A stretch of 64,000 nucleotides of DNA from Sporothrix humicola (Eukaryota; Ascomycota; Sordariomycetes; Ophiostomatales; Ophiostomataceae), in NCBI GenBank assembly GCA_021396245.1, contig WNYE01000033.1:248001-312000 (forward strand), in the 5' to 3' direction. Position 1 is the stretch's first letter; the number at the start of each line of letters is the position of its first letter. The notes beneath the pieces were generated by a model that worked only from the letters and a program-made list of their open reading frames with translations, searched no databases and was not told the DNA's origin. The position numbers and the translations under genes are program-made. Shown here piece by piece: positions 55,227-64,000 of the stretch.

Positions 55227-55330
55227 AAAATCACATGGAGATAATGCTCACAATCACGATCAGCAAAATGCGTCCGGCATAAAAGTATGGGATGGACCAT
55301 CTTAAAACTTTAATCTGTTTTCTGCCATTC
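55227..55330. repeat. Direct repeat, left copy
   Basis: The first 23 bp (55227-55249, starting AAAATCACATGG) are identical to 56033-56055. After a diverged centre, CTTAAAACTTT..TCTGTTTTCTGCCAT at 55301-55327 matches 56096-56124. The copies are 806 bp apart and bracket the small frameshifted gene. Confidence 0.8.
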
Positions 55331-55416
55331 ATCTGAAGTGAAGATTGCTGGACTGCAGAGAGTGTTTTGCTAACTTTGGATTTTTCTAAACGACACCCTC
55401 CGTACCCACTGTATAA

Positions 55417-55873
55417 CTAAGCGTGGTGCCCATACAGTGGCTCCCAGTGTATGGGGTTGTTCGGGTCTTGCCTTTGCTCACGCGCTTTGTCGCTATCAAT
55501 AAACCCACCGTCTTGGACAAAAAATCCAATAGTACGCTTGGAGAGCTTCGGTAGCTCTCCACCCTCTGCATAGTACTTGAGGATGAAATCCAAGTTCCGG
55601 CGTTGGCGGACGATTGCAAGAGACACTTCCTTGCCGTCCGCACTCAGGGCGGGAAGCTCGTCGATTTTCTTCTGGATATACGCCATACGGCGTTCAACTT
55701 CATTTTTTTTCTGCTGCTGCAGCCTTGGCCAGACGCGCAGCGCGCAGTTGCTGTGCCTCTTTCAAAGCGTCTTCGGGTGACATGTCATCGGCTGATGATA
55801 AACCGCCCGGACGGTCGATCCTCTCTTGGTAGATTTCGGCCGGTGTCATTGGCGGATCGTCGACAATATCCAT
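55417..55873 (-). pseudogene. Small unknown protein gene interrupted at an A8 run
   Basis: From the ATG at 55873 a frame runs MDIVDDPPMTPAEIYQERID and reaches a stop just after a run of eight A (55703-55710 on the complementary strand). The next frame then continues without stop as EVERRMAYIQKKIDELPAL to the stop at 55417 (end HWEPLYGHHA). With seven A the whole would be a continuous 151-residue, charged, helix-rich cytosolic protein. No intron fits. So there is a one-base excess in a homopolymer: a sequence error, a true mutation, or a slippage site. Both halves have coding-like composition. I do not recognise the family. It shares a divergent promoter with RPA43. Confidence 0.55.
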
Positions 55874-56248
55874 CTTCGTAAGTCGGATAGGAGCGGAGGT
55901 GGCAGGGTGGCTCTCAGGTAGTAGAAGGGTGGTGAGAGATGTGGATGTTTATTTGTGGGGCCAGAAATCGAGGTTGGGCTCTTCTTGGAAAAGAAAGTCA
56001 AGCGCTTAACACAGTCACGTTACGTCCCTCTGAAAATCACATGGAGATAATGCTCTCCGCACCCACTATCAGTTATCTGATATGGGAAGGCCCCACTTAA
56101 AACTTTTTTTCTGTTTTCTGCCATCCTACCATTCTCGACGTCGACGGGGCTGCACCTGCAGCGAAGACGATTGACGATTGAGTGCTGCATTTGCAATTCC
56201 TCGACATCCGTCTTCGTTGACGTCCTCACCACCCACACAACCCCCACA
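55874..56248. promoter_or_regulatory. Divergent promoter of the small gene and RPA43, containing the right repeat copy
   Basis: The 375-bp region contains the second copy of the direct repeat at 56033-56130, whose end continues into the RPA43 leader. A CTGCACCTGCAGCG word at about 56150 also resembles the DNA after the left copy, so the duplicated segment may extend that far. Confidence 0.5.
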
Positions 56249-57433
56249 ATGCCCTCCGCAATTGACCTCCCATCACACGAAACAATGACGGAGCTCGCCG
56301 ACAGAAAACGGCCGCGCGCCGAGACGGACAACGACGAGGCGCCGCGCAAGTCCAAGAAGGCCAAGGACGGCAAGGAGGACAGGGGCACGGAGAAGAAGGA
56401 GAAGAAGGACAAGAAGAGCAAGGACAAGTCAGAAAAGAAGGACAAGAAGGAGAAGAAAGATAAAAAGGAAAGGAAAGAAAAGAAGGACAAGTCAGCCTCC
56501 TCACTACCAACACCACGATCCGATGACAGCATCAGCCTGCCCTCCGACGATCCGGCCAAGGCCGTCTTTCCCTTCTTCACACAGACCGTCTCGCTCTGGA
56601 TCCCGCTGTATCCTCTTGGGTTCGACAAGCCCATTAGCAGCGCTGCCTCCCAGCATCTCGCCGGCCTTGTCAATCACTACGCCCCTCAGCTCGGCGGTTA
56701 CCTCCTCGGCTACAAGAACGTCAACCTCTCCGAAACAGCCGCCCGCGCCGACCCCCGCAACCCGCCCAACGACTCGACGCCCGCCACGCTCACGTCCATC
56801 GACGAGTACGCCGTTGGCTTTGGCTGGATGACCGCCGACGTCGACCTGTTTGTGCCGTCGCGCGGCGCATGGCTCGAGGGCTCGGTGATTCTGCAAAACG
56901 AGGGCGCCATTGGCGTCTCCTGCTGGGACAAGTTCAACGCCAGCATCGAGGCCGCGCGCCTGCCCACCGGCTGGCAATACATTGAGCTGGAGGACCACGA
57001 GCAGGAGCAGACCACCGGGGACCAGATGGACACAGCAGAGGATGGCGAGGGTGAGGGCCAGGCGCAGGCCGCGCCCACCGACACCGAGAGCGTCGCCCCC
57101 CTACAGGCCACCGGCTACTGGGTCGATGCCGAGGGCAACCCCGTCGAGGGCAAGCTCCGCTTTAGGATCAAAGACTTTGACGTCGGCCTCGCCGGCGAGA
57201 ACGGCTACATTGCCATCGAGGGCACCATGCTGAGCGTCGACGACGAGCGCGCACTCCGCCTCAAGGAGCGGGCACGCCTCGCCCGCGGGCGCAGCGACAA
57301 CTTGATCACGGGCCAAAAGGTGCGGCGGCTGCCCGAGTTCAGCATCACGCAGTTTGGCAAGGAGGACGAGGAGGAGGAGAGCGGCACGCGCGTCGAAGTC
57401 TACAAGGGCAGCCAGCCAGGGTCGCCCGAGTAG
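56249..57433 (+). CDS. rpa43: RNA polymerase I subunit RPA43
   Basis: A nucleolar subunit (394 residues) of the stalk of RNA polymerase I, which together with its partner contacts the initiation factor Rrn3. The start is the ATG at 56249 (MPSAIDLPSHETM). Residues ~28-82 form a Lys/Asp/Glu-rich tract that serves as a nuclear/nucleolar signal. The N-terminal stalk fold starts at QTVSLWIPLYPLGFDKPIS and includes GGYLLGYKNVNL; the OB-fold part contains GFGWMTADVDLFVPSRGAWL, GSVILQNEGAIGVSCWDKFN and the end strand KLRFRIKDFDV. An acidic insert lies near 260-290. The conserved blocks are all present in one exon. Confidence 0.93.
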   Translation: MPSAIDLPSHETMTELADRKRPRAETDNDEAPRKSKKAKDGKEDRGTEKKEKKDKKSKDKSEKKDKKEKKDKKERKEKKDKSASSLPTPRSDDSISLPSDDPAKAVFPFFTQTVSLWIPLYPLGFDKPISSAASQHLAGLVNHYAPQLGGYLLGYKNVNLSETAARADPRNPPNDSTPATLTSIDEYAVGFGWMTADVDLFVPSRGAWLEGSVILQNEGAIGVSCWDKFNASIEAARLPTGWQYIELEDHEQEQTTGDQMDTAEDGEGEGQAQAAPTDTESVAPLQATGYWVDAEGNPVEGKLRFRIKDFDVGLAGENGYIAIEGTMLSVDDERALRLKERARLARGRSDNLITGQKVRRLPEFSITQFGKEDEEEESGTRVEVYKGSQPGSPE

Positions 57434-58363
57434 GCAGGGGGGTGAGAGATGTTTTTTTTGTTCTTCGTCGTGTGTGTAATATCTGGCTTGTTTGGGTCTC
57501 TTTTTTGTCATTCTTGTTCATTTCTCTTCATATTTGCTCGCATAGAGAAGGCGTCTTTTGTAACTGCAGTCCACAGCGTCATTGGCGCTCCAATTGATCT
57601 TTTATTCTCTTTTTCTCCGTCGATATGCCCGTCTCGGTCTTTATTTGCTCCTGTGCTCGGTCATTGTGTTGTTTGTCATGTTTGTCATCTGTTATTCGAC
57701 GTTATGCCTCCACTTGTTGCGTTATTCCGAATTTCCAGGTCTCGTTTCCAGCTTGCTGTAGTCTCTCTTCGGCTTTGCAGTTAGACTTCGGATAGCGGGT
57801 GCTTGGCTCCTCTTTCGCCCGCTTTGCAGCGGCAACAGCATCCGAACTACTACAGAGTGCAAACTGCGGCATGCCACGCCCCGCTACCGCACTACCGCAC
57901 CTGTGCCCATTATTACGCAATATGCGCCATCACGCCCTTTTCGAGGCCATCGAGTCTGAGCAGCCCGTGTTAGTGGTTGGAGTTTGCTATTGCAGCTCCA
58001 AAGCCCCGCCTTCGCCAACAAAAAAGGACGATAGAAAAGAGAGAGAAACGGGGAGAAATGATAATTCCCCGTACTGAACCCGCGATCGGCGCCGAGAAGC
58101 TCAATTATTAAGACTTATGACGAGCTTGGAGCTTGTATTGATCCGTTGTGCGACTGTAGTCTGTAGAGGTCCTGTTTAAATATTCTCCCAGGTCCTGCCC
58201 AATCCAGCAAGGTGCTCCCCTTCTACTGTTTCCCCTCTTTCTATTTACATCATCGTCGTTTGTCTCTTTGTTCTCTCATACTCTCCTCTTCTTCAACATC
58301 CACAACTCTTTCGCCCTCATTCTCGACACTTGACCTCCATTCTATCACCCACCCAACCTCACC
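57434..58363. other. 930-bp intergenic stretch
   Basis: It carries the 3' end of RPA43 and the promoter and C/T-rich leader of the NmrA-like gene. No gene is supported. Confidence 0.4.
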
Positions 58364-59323
58364 ATGTCGTTCACTCCGTCTCGCCTGCTCATCTTTGGCG
58401 CAACCGGCGCCATTGGCAAGTTCATCACCGAGGCAATCCTGGCCGCGAAGCCGGCTTTCTCGCACGTCGCCATCTTCACGTCCGCCAACACCGTCGCCAC
58501 CAAGCCCGAGTTGCTGTCCCGCTGGAAGGCGTCGGGCGTGTCGTTGTCAGTCGTCGTCGGCGACGTCACCAGTGCCGAAGACGTCGCCAACGCCTACAAG
58601 GTCGAGAAGCCCGACACCGTCGTCTCGGCGTTGGGCCGCGGCGCCCTCACCATCCAGACAAAGCTCGTCGAGCTCGCGCAGGAGGCCGAGAGCGTCAAGT
58701 GGCTGTTCCCCTCCGAGTACGGCACCGACATTGAGCACAACGCCAAGAGCCCCAACGAGAAGCCGCACCAGAACAAGCTGGCCCTGCGCAAGTACATTCG
58801 CGAGAATGTCGATCCAGCCAAACTCAAGGTGACCTACCTGGTGACCGGCCCCTACTTTGACATGTGGGTGAACGCCAAGGCCGACCCGCGCATGGGCGGC
58901 TTCCACCCGGCCGAGAAGAAGGCGCAGGTCATTGACGACGGCGAGGGCCGTGTCGGGTTCTGCACGATGAACGACGTCGGCACGTTTTTGGTCGCCGCCC
59001 TCCGCCACCCCGATCAGTCGTTCGGAAAAGCCCTCAAGGTCCAGTCGTTTGTCGTCACGCCCAACCAGGTGCTCGCCGAGTACGAGAAGCAGACCGGCGG
59101 TGACAAGTGGCAGGTCACACACGTCCCCCTCGCGGAACTGGAGGCGCTCGAGCAAAAGGCCTGGGCCGAGGGCTCGCCCATTGCCACGGGCTTCACGCTC
59201 CGCCGCATCTGGGCCGAGGGCGGCACGCTCTACGAGAAGAACGACAACGAGCTGATTGGCGTCGGGCCCAACGACACAGAGACACTAGCGACGGCCGTCA
59301 AGCGGGCACTGGCAGCAAACTGA
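58364..59323 (+). CDS. NmrA-like / isoflavone-reductase-type oxidoreductase
   Basis: A 319-residue atypical short-chain dehydrogenase. The NAD(P)-binding motif GATGAIGK lies at residues 12-19 (LLIFGATGAIGKFITEAIL). VVSALGRGALTIQTKLVELA and VKWLFPSEYGTD are characteristic of the PCBER/isoflavone-reductase group, and the Lys in NEKPHQNKLALRKYIR takes the place of the catalytic lysine. TYLVTGPYFDMW and GRVGFCTMNDVGTFLVAAL complete the family pattern. Fungal members either reduce small phenolics or act as redox sensors; the intact Lys supports an enzyme. Cytosolic, one exon, good ATG context (ACCATG). Confidence 0.92.
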   Translation: MSFTPSRLLIFGATGAIGKFITEAILAAKPAFSHVAIFTSANTVATKPELLSRWKASGVSLSVVVGDVTSAEDVANAYKVEKPDTVVSALGRGALTIQTKLVELAQEAESVKWLFPSEYGTDIEHNAKSPNEKPHQNKLALRKYIRENVDPAKLKVTYLVTGPYFDMWVNAKADPRMGGFHPAEKKAQVIDDGEGRVGFCTMNDVGTFLVAALRHPDQSFGKALKVQSFVVTPNQVLAEYEKQTGGDKWQVTHVPLAELEALEQKAWAEGSPIATGFTLRRIWAEGGTLYEKNDNELIGVGPNDTETLATAVKRALAAN

Positions 59324-60004
59324 GACGACGCAACGGGATTGAGAATAGCAAACTGTTGATTGGTGATCTTGCAGCTTGATGGTCCATCGCGGGAAAAGGT
59401 TGGGCCCAGGAATACCGCAGCGTGCTGTAGCGCTGAAGCTAGCGCTGTCCGTTAGCGGAGTTACACGTTGGACGTCAGGTACAAAGATATAGCGATGTTG
59501 AAGGCGACATATTAAAACTGCTTCCGTAAATATAGTTAAAATCAAACAAATGTTAACAATAGCCATGGTTTCAAAGATGAAAATGAAATTAAAGTAAACA
59601 AGGTGTCGTCAAAGAAGCCCTCTGACAGCATCCCGTCTTATTGCAAGCTGACTGATTATGTCAGACAGACTCAATGAGGGGCACGTGGTGCCCCCTGGTT
59701 TAGATGGTCTTGTCCCCTGGAATCTGGCCCAGGAAAGCTCCTTCCCCACGCAACACGGCTGAGGCTGACACGCACCTTCCCCAAACATCCATCGCGGCTG
59801 CACATTGTCCGACCAGCTGAGCTCCACCACAAAGACGGGGTTGCTGTCTCTTGCTCAATAACACACAACGACCAGACATGCATCCAACAACGTCATCATC
59901 ATCGACATAGCCATCGTCATCGCTCGTTATCGGCCTTGTTATCGCTCTTTTTATCAGTTCTCGACCATCCATCCAAACATACATTCGATCCCCTCCCTCC
60001 CGCC
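59324..60004. other. 681-bp intergenic stretch
   Basis: Between two genes in tandem. A purine/pyrimidine mix with ATCATCATCATCG-type words just before the sugar-carrier ATG (59890-59960). No gene is seen. Confidence 0.4.
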
Positions 60005-61594
60005 ATGCTTCCAGCTGCGCTTCGGCGCGTCACCGACGGCGTCACGCCGTACTTTTGCCTCTTGCTGGCCATTGTCACGCTCGGGCCGCACCAGTTCGGC
60101 TTCCATCTGGCGGAGCTCAACGCCCCGCAAGATGTCATCACCTGCCGTCAAAAAGGCAGTGTCGGCACTGGGCTGTCCAGCAAGGATCTGCCCGACTGCA
60201 TTCCCATGAGCGAGGCCCAGTTTGCGACTGTCTCGTCCGTCTACACGCTGGGCGGCCTCGTCGGTGCTTTGACGGCCGGCCCCTATTGCAGCAGCAGCGG
60301 CCGCCTCAGCGCCATGCGGTGGACGGCTTGGTTTTTCTTAATGGGGTCCCTGCTCGAGACGTTCTCGTGGTCTGTGCCCTGGCTTGCGATTGGCCGTGTT
60401 ATCAACGGCATCGCTGCGGGAGCGTCGACTGTGATCGTACCGCTCTACATCAGCGAGATTGCCCCCGTGCAGTCGCGCGGCTTCTTTGGCGCCTTTACGC
60501 AAATCACCGTCAACATTGGCATCCTGTTCACGCAGACGCTCGGCTACTTTTTGAGCCACGGCAACGCGTGGCGCTACATCTTGGGCACTGGCATCGTCCT
60601 GGGCTTTGTGCAGCTTTCGGGGCTTGTCTTCGTCCCCGAGAGCCCGGCTTGGCTCGCTGCCCACGGCGGCGACGGCACGACCGTCAAGGCCAAGCGCATC
60701 CTGCAGCGCATCCGCGGCAAGGCCGCCAACCTGGACGACGAGGTGGCCAACTGGCCCTCTGCCGGCTCTGCCGAGGAACAGGGCCTGCTGGACCAGGGCG
60801 GCCCCGGCCTGGCCGAAGGCAACGTGGGCGTCTACGCGCCGGGCAATCCCGCCGATGACGCGTCAGAAGGCATCGTTGCTGTTGCACCCCCGTCTCCCCG
60901 ACCCGCTTCCGCCATCGTCGCCGCCAAGACCCGCGCACCCGTCGGCTTTTTCCAGCTCGTCGTCGACCCCTTCTACCGCCCAGCCCTCATCGCCGTCATA
61001 GGAATCATGTTTGCTCAACAGGTCTGTGGTATCAACTCGGTCATCATGTACTCTGTGTCGCTGCTCAACGGCATGCTGCCGCTCAACTCAGCGCTGCTCA
61101 CAATCATCATCTCGTGTGTCAACCTGCTAGTCACGATGCTGAGTGCGCCACTGCCCGACCGGTTGGGGAGAAAGACGTGCCTCATGATCTCTGTCATTGG
61201 CCAGGGCTCCAGCTCGCTCGTGCTCGCCTTCTCCATCGTCTACGGCATCAAGATCCTCTCGGCCTTTTCGGTGCTGACGTTTGTCGCCTTCTTCGCCGTC
61301 GGTCTGGGCCCCGTCCCCTTTATTCTGGCGTCTGAGCTCGTCGGACAAGAAGCCGTCGGCGCCACCCAGTCGTGGGCCCTCGGCGCCAACTACGTGGCCA
61401 CATTCTTGGTCGCTCAGTTCTTCCCGCTCATCAACACCGCCCTCAACAACCGCTTCGGCGGCGCCGGCTGGGTGTATTTCCTGTTCGCCATCTTCGCCGC
61501 CATGTCCACCATCTTCTTCTGGTTCTATGTGCCCGAGACGAACGGCAAGAAGGATGCCGACGAGGTCTGGGGCCGCACGTCGCGGATCGACTAG
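60005..61594 (+). CDS. MFS sugar transporter
   Basis: A 529-residue, 12-helix sugar-porter. The start is the ATG at 60005 (MLPAALRRVTDG). Signatures: GPHQFGFHLAELNAPQDVI in helix 1, GRVINGIAAGASTVIVPLYI, SEIAPVQSRGFFGAFTQ, PESPAWLAAHGGDG (PESPRFL-type), QVCGINSVIMYS, DRLGRK and PETNGKKDADEVWG at the end. The extended central loop (about 240-310) is acidic and Pro/Ala-rich. The sequence is closest in pattern to the yeast Vps73/YBR241C branch, whose members are found in the vacuole, rather than high-affinity hexose permeases; this is my judgement. It is convergent with the racemase gene (310 bp apart). Confidence 0.92.
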   Translation: MLPAALRRVTDGVTPYFCLLLAIVTLGPHQFGFHLAELNAPQDVITCRQKGSVGTGLSSKDLPDCIPMSEAQFATVSSVYTLGGLVGALTAGPYCSSSGRLSAMRWTAWFFLMGSLLETFSWSVPWLAIGRVINGIAAGASTVIVPLYISEIAPVQSRGFFGAFTQITVNIGILFTQTLGYFLSHGNAWRYILGTGIVLGFVQLSGLVFVPESPAWLAAHGGDGTTVKAKRILQRIRGKAANLDDEVANWPSAGSAEEQGLLDQGGPGLAEGNVGVYAPGNPADDASEGIVAVAPPSPRPASAIVAAKTRAPVGFFQLVVDPFYRPALIAVIGIMFAQQVCGINSVIMYSVSLLNGMLPLNSALLTIIISCVNLLVTMLSAPLPDRLGRKTCLMISVIGQGSSSLVLAFSIVYGIKILSAFSVLTFVAFFAVGLGPVPFILASELVGQEAVGATQSWALGANYVATFLVAQFFPLINTALNNRFGGAGWVYFLFAIFAAMSTIFFWFYVPETNGKKDADEVWGRTSRID

Positions 61595-61904
61595 GACGCC
61601 CGTGGCGAGCAGTCTCAGCCGTCCGAGGCGGCCTGCGAGGAAATGCAGGAGGCGGCTTGATTAGGGCGGCGATGCTCTGTCCGAGTTTTGTTTTTGTGTC
61701 CATTATGTTTTTGTATGCTCTTATCCATTGCTTGTTTTATCACTTTTCACGGGTTACTTTATGGTTAGCGATACTGTTTGGCGCTGGAGTTAATGGTATA
61801 TTATTTTGGTTTCTCTTTGCAAACTTTCCTATGAAAGCTTTCCTATGCTATTGTTTCGTGTTTTCTGCAACATGCAATGCTTCTCCTTCCCATCCTTTCA
61901 AAGG
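61595..61904. other. 310-bp stretch between convergent stops
   Basis: T-rich, with TTTTGTTTTTGTG near 61687 and polyadenylation-like words. No gene is seen. Confidence 0.4.
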
Positions 61905-62981
61905 TTACTCCCGGAACAGGCGCGTGTTCTTGACGGCCTGGTCCAGCAGTCCAGCACCCGCCTTGACGCCGTCCACAATCAGGACGCGGTCACCTGCTTC
62001 TTGCCCGTACTGCTCCCGCGCCGCCTCGCGGATAATCGCCTCCAGCCCGGCCATGCCCGCACAGCCCATCACCACGCAGCCCACGTCCGAGCTGGTCAGC
62101 AGCTGCTTCGTGGCCGCCTTGAGCTTCGCGCGGATCACCTCGGGCGAGATCCCGCCGTGGAAATCGCCAGCCGTCATGCCCGTCGAGTACACACCCGCAA
62201 ACTTGCGGCTGCCACTGTCGTCGTGCTTTTCAGAGCCAAGGTATGCCGCAGCGCCCTCCGCCAAGTGCTTCTCCCAGAACTTGCCCGTCGTGACAACGCC
62301 CCACGTCTTCCAGCGGCCGCCGACAGGGTAGGCCGGCAGGAGGGACAGCGCCGTCAGGATACTAGCCTCGAAGATGCCCGTCACAACGACACCGCTGCCT
62401 GCGAGCAGGTCAGTGAGCTTGCCCACCAGCGGGTGCACGCTGAAGCACGCCACCAGGATGGCATCGTAGCTGCGGGCGGCGTGCTCGACGTCAAACTCGG
62501 CCAGCACAACGGTCGTGCTCTTTGCGAGGTCCTCGTCGCCGTCAATGCTGGCCGGGCTGTCCTTGGGCGCCGTATATGTGGAAAGTTGGAGTGACTATGA
62601 TGTTAGTGAGTGTATGATGAAAGGGGTTTCAAATAAAAATGAATGTGAGGTAAACAAATGAGTGAAAGTGAAGACTAGTGGTGTTCCTCATATATCTTTT
62701 GTTGTAGTGTTTTTCGTTTTTTATTTCATCCAAATGTCACATAATTTTTTCATTAATTCTTTTTTTTTTAAACAAAACAAAGTAAAAAAATAAATCATGT
62801 GAAAATGAAATAAAAACAATGTAAATACCACAAAATAAACAAAGACACCCCAGACAGACGCAGTGTAACTCACCTTTGGCAGATTGATGCTCTTGATGGC
62901 CTCCTCGACGCCATGGGTCATGTCCACGGACGAGTTGGGGTTTAGAACCAAGATCCGCACTGTGTCCTTGTGCGACTCCAT
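61905..62981 (-). CDS. Asp/Glu/hydantoin racemase family protein (Dcg1-like)
   Basis: A 265-residue cytosolic protein of the Dcg1 group, which racemises or hydrolyses hydantoin-like or amino-acid-derived compounds in purine/allantoin-linked nitrogen metabolism. Exon 1 is 62981-62874 (RILVLNPNSSVDMTHGVEEA). A long 279-nt intron follows (GTGAGT, branch CACTAAC, acceptor ATAG), and exon 2 is 62594-61905, starting SLQLSTYTAPKDSPASIDGD. The two catalytic cysteines are C86 (AILVACFSVHPLVGKL) and C214 (CVVMGCAGMAGLEAII). An in-frame ATG at 63008 could add nine residues; I prefer 62981 because it fits the family start. Both cysteine motifs are intact. Confidence 0.9.
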
Positions 62982-63893
62982 GTTTGCTGTGCGCGACACC
63001 AGGGTCATTGGCCGTATTGCGTATGTACTCTGAATTTTGGTGAAAAATAAGTGATTGTCGAGACAAAATCATGAATGAGCACAATATCTCTATGACTCGA
63101 CGACTTGATATTTAAATCGCCACGATACAGTGGGCACAGTGGGCTTTGGCTCGGTTTCGCCCGATTGTCGATAAGCGTGGGGCCGCCCGCCGCCTGTAGC
63201 CGCTGTTGCGTCTTTTTGCCAGCGCCGACCTCCGGCACTTTGGGATCTGGTAGCAAATGGCAAAGCAGAGCGCTGATTGGTGCGCATAGCTTGACCGTCT
63301 TCTACGACGTATTCTGCCGTACTTTTAGTCCCCTTAGGGCCCACAATTTATCACGTGTCTGGGTTAATTCAATTGTGAGCTCAAGCTCCCCGCGCTTTCC
63401 TCACAGCTTCATGTAATTCGTCGCGTTCTTGCCCACTTACTCTTTCCTCTTTCAACCTTCAACCTCCGACGACGAACCCGCGCCTTCCTATTTACCGTCG
63501 CTCATCACGACAATATTTTTATCATCACCCACATATACGAGCATATTTTATCTCTGTTGCTCTTTCCGTCTTGGTTGCTAGAGCTGCTTCCGTTCTTAAC
63601 AGGTAAGTGCACACATCTCTCTCCGGCAACGGCCCTCCATTGAGCTCCTATCCATGTCTTCCTCCATCGCATCTGCATCTGCTTCTGCATCTTCTGCACT
63701 GCACTCCCATTCCATTCTCCCATTACCCAAACACTACTATTATCTGTCAACTATCATCTCAACTCTTAACCGGACATTCCCATCATTCCCCATTGCCAAT
63801 CGCATTATCAACATTGCCAACTGCATTTCCAACTACATTGCCACCTTCATCTTCATCTGCAGCTTTCCAACCATACCCCAAACATATTTCAAG
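62982..63893. promoter_or_regulatory. Divergent region before the right edge
   Basis: It contains the racemase promoter, and from 63400 a C/T-rich stretch with a donor-like AGGTAAGTGC at 63601-63610 and possible acceptor CTGCAG near 63858-63863. This fits a spliced 5' leader of a gene starting at 63894 and running out of the window. Confidence 0.4.
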
Positions 63894-63983
63894 ATGCCAC
63901 CCCGCAAGAAGAGAAAAGTTGTCAAGAATCTCCAGGGTGATCTGGCTAACATTGAAAGCGATTTCGGTGGCGTCAACTACTAG
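63894..63983 (+). CDS. Possible first exon or mini-gene with a nuclear signal
   Basis: The ATG at 63894 (context AAGATG) starts 29 codons, MPPRKKRKVVKNLQGDLANI to GGVNY, then TAG. PPRKKRKV is very like a classical monopartite nuclear localisation signal. The frame is short; a splice donor such as CAG|GGTGAT or CAGG|GTGATC at about 63935 could continue the protein beyond the window, in which case only the first ~14 residues shown are real. Nothing else supports a function. Confidence 0.3.
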   Translation: MPPRKKRKVVKNLQGDLANIESDFGGVNY

Positions 63984-64000
63984 GAGCCGAAATCAAACTC

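Larger units (their letters stand above)
53185..55416. other. 2.2-kb intergenic stretch
   Basis: No gene is supported. It includes the permease promoter, a 23-bp minisatellite at 54691-54782 and the first copy of a diverged direct repeat at 55227-55330. Short frames present have no recognisable domain. Confidence 0.45.

Noticed and set aside
1..64000. CRISPR arrays, operons, Shine-Dalgarno sites and insertion sequences
   Set aside because: This is fungal nuclear DNA; no array of spaced identical repeats, transposase gene or terminal inverted repeats could be found.

Overview
The window is nuclear DNA of a filamentous ascomycete (Pezizomycotina). Fungal-specific protein families set this: a Zn2Cys6 regulator of the UPC2 type, a Clr5-domain protein, a bZIP with a DUF3425-type tail, an Mbp1-type APSES factor, RPA43, DHA2/MCT/ACS/sugar MFS carriers and a giant DUF3638 protein. 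Most introns are short (50-70 nt, GT..AG, often with a CTAAC branch site), a tRNA-Gln carries an intron after the anticodon, and ATGs follow pyrimidine-rich leaders. Genes are intron-poor and there are no operons. The species cannot be fixed from this alone.

Layout. 1-12.2 kb: the 5' part of a Zn2Cys6 regulator (cut by the left edge), a Clr5 protein, a DHA2 drug-type transporter, a short-chain dehydrogenase, a cation/H+ antiporter, an APH-fold phosphotransferase and a protein-kinase-like gene broken by two frame changes. 12.5-21.9 kb: one giant gene (about 3108 residues) of the DUF6606/DUF3638/DUF3645 family with helicase-like motifs. 22.5-27 kb: an MCT-type carrier, a Ser-rich probably secreted protein and an unrecognised gene. 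27.3-36.8 kb: FAD monooxygenase, ACS-family permease, tRNA-Gln(CTG) beside an extreme A/T tract, glyoxalase-like protein, TauD-type dioxygenase and an APH-like gene, which could form a small catabolic neighbourhood. 38.5-49 kb: bZIP regulator, a single-pass membrane protein, a gene-free 4.8 kb stretch and Mbp1. 50-64 kb: aldo-keto reductase convergent with an amino-acid/choline-type permease, a small frameshifted gene between diverged direct repeats, RPA43, an NmrA-like reductase, a sugar carrier convergent with a Dcg1-type Asp/Glu/hydantoin racemase, and a possible first exon at the right edge.

Several gene models here depend on splicing that simple open-frame reading misses: first exons of Mbp1, the permease, the giant protein and the racemase; and very short last exons of the ACS permease (16 nt) and the bZIP (37 nt). 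In both last-exon cases the intron donor itself overlaps an in-frame stop.

The most unusual items are the giant helicase-like protein, the small gene interrupted at an A8 run and bracketed by a duplicated segment, the kinase with two compensating frame changes, and a cluster of AGGAACTTTT-type repeats at 6.2-6.75 kb.
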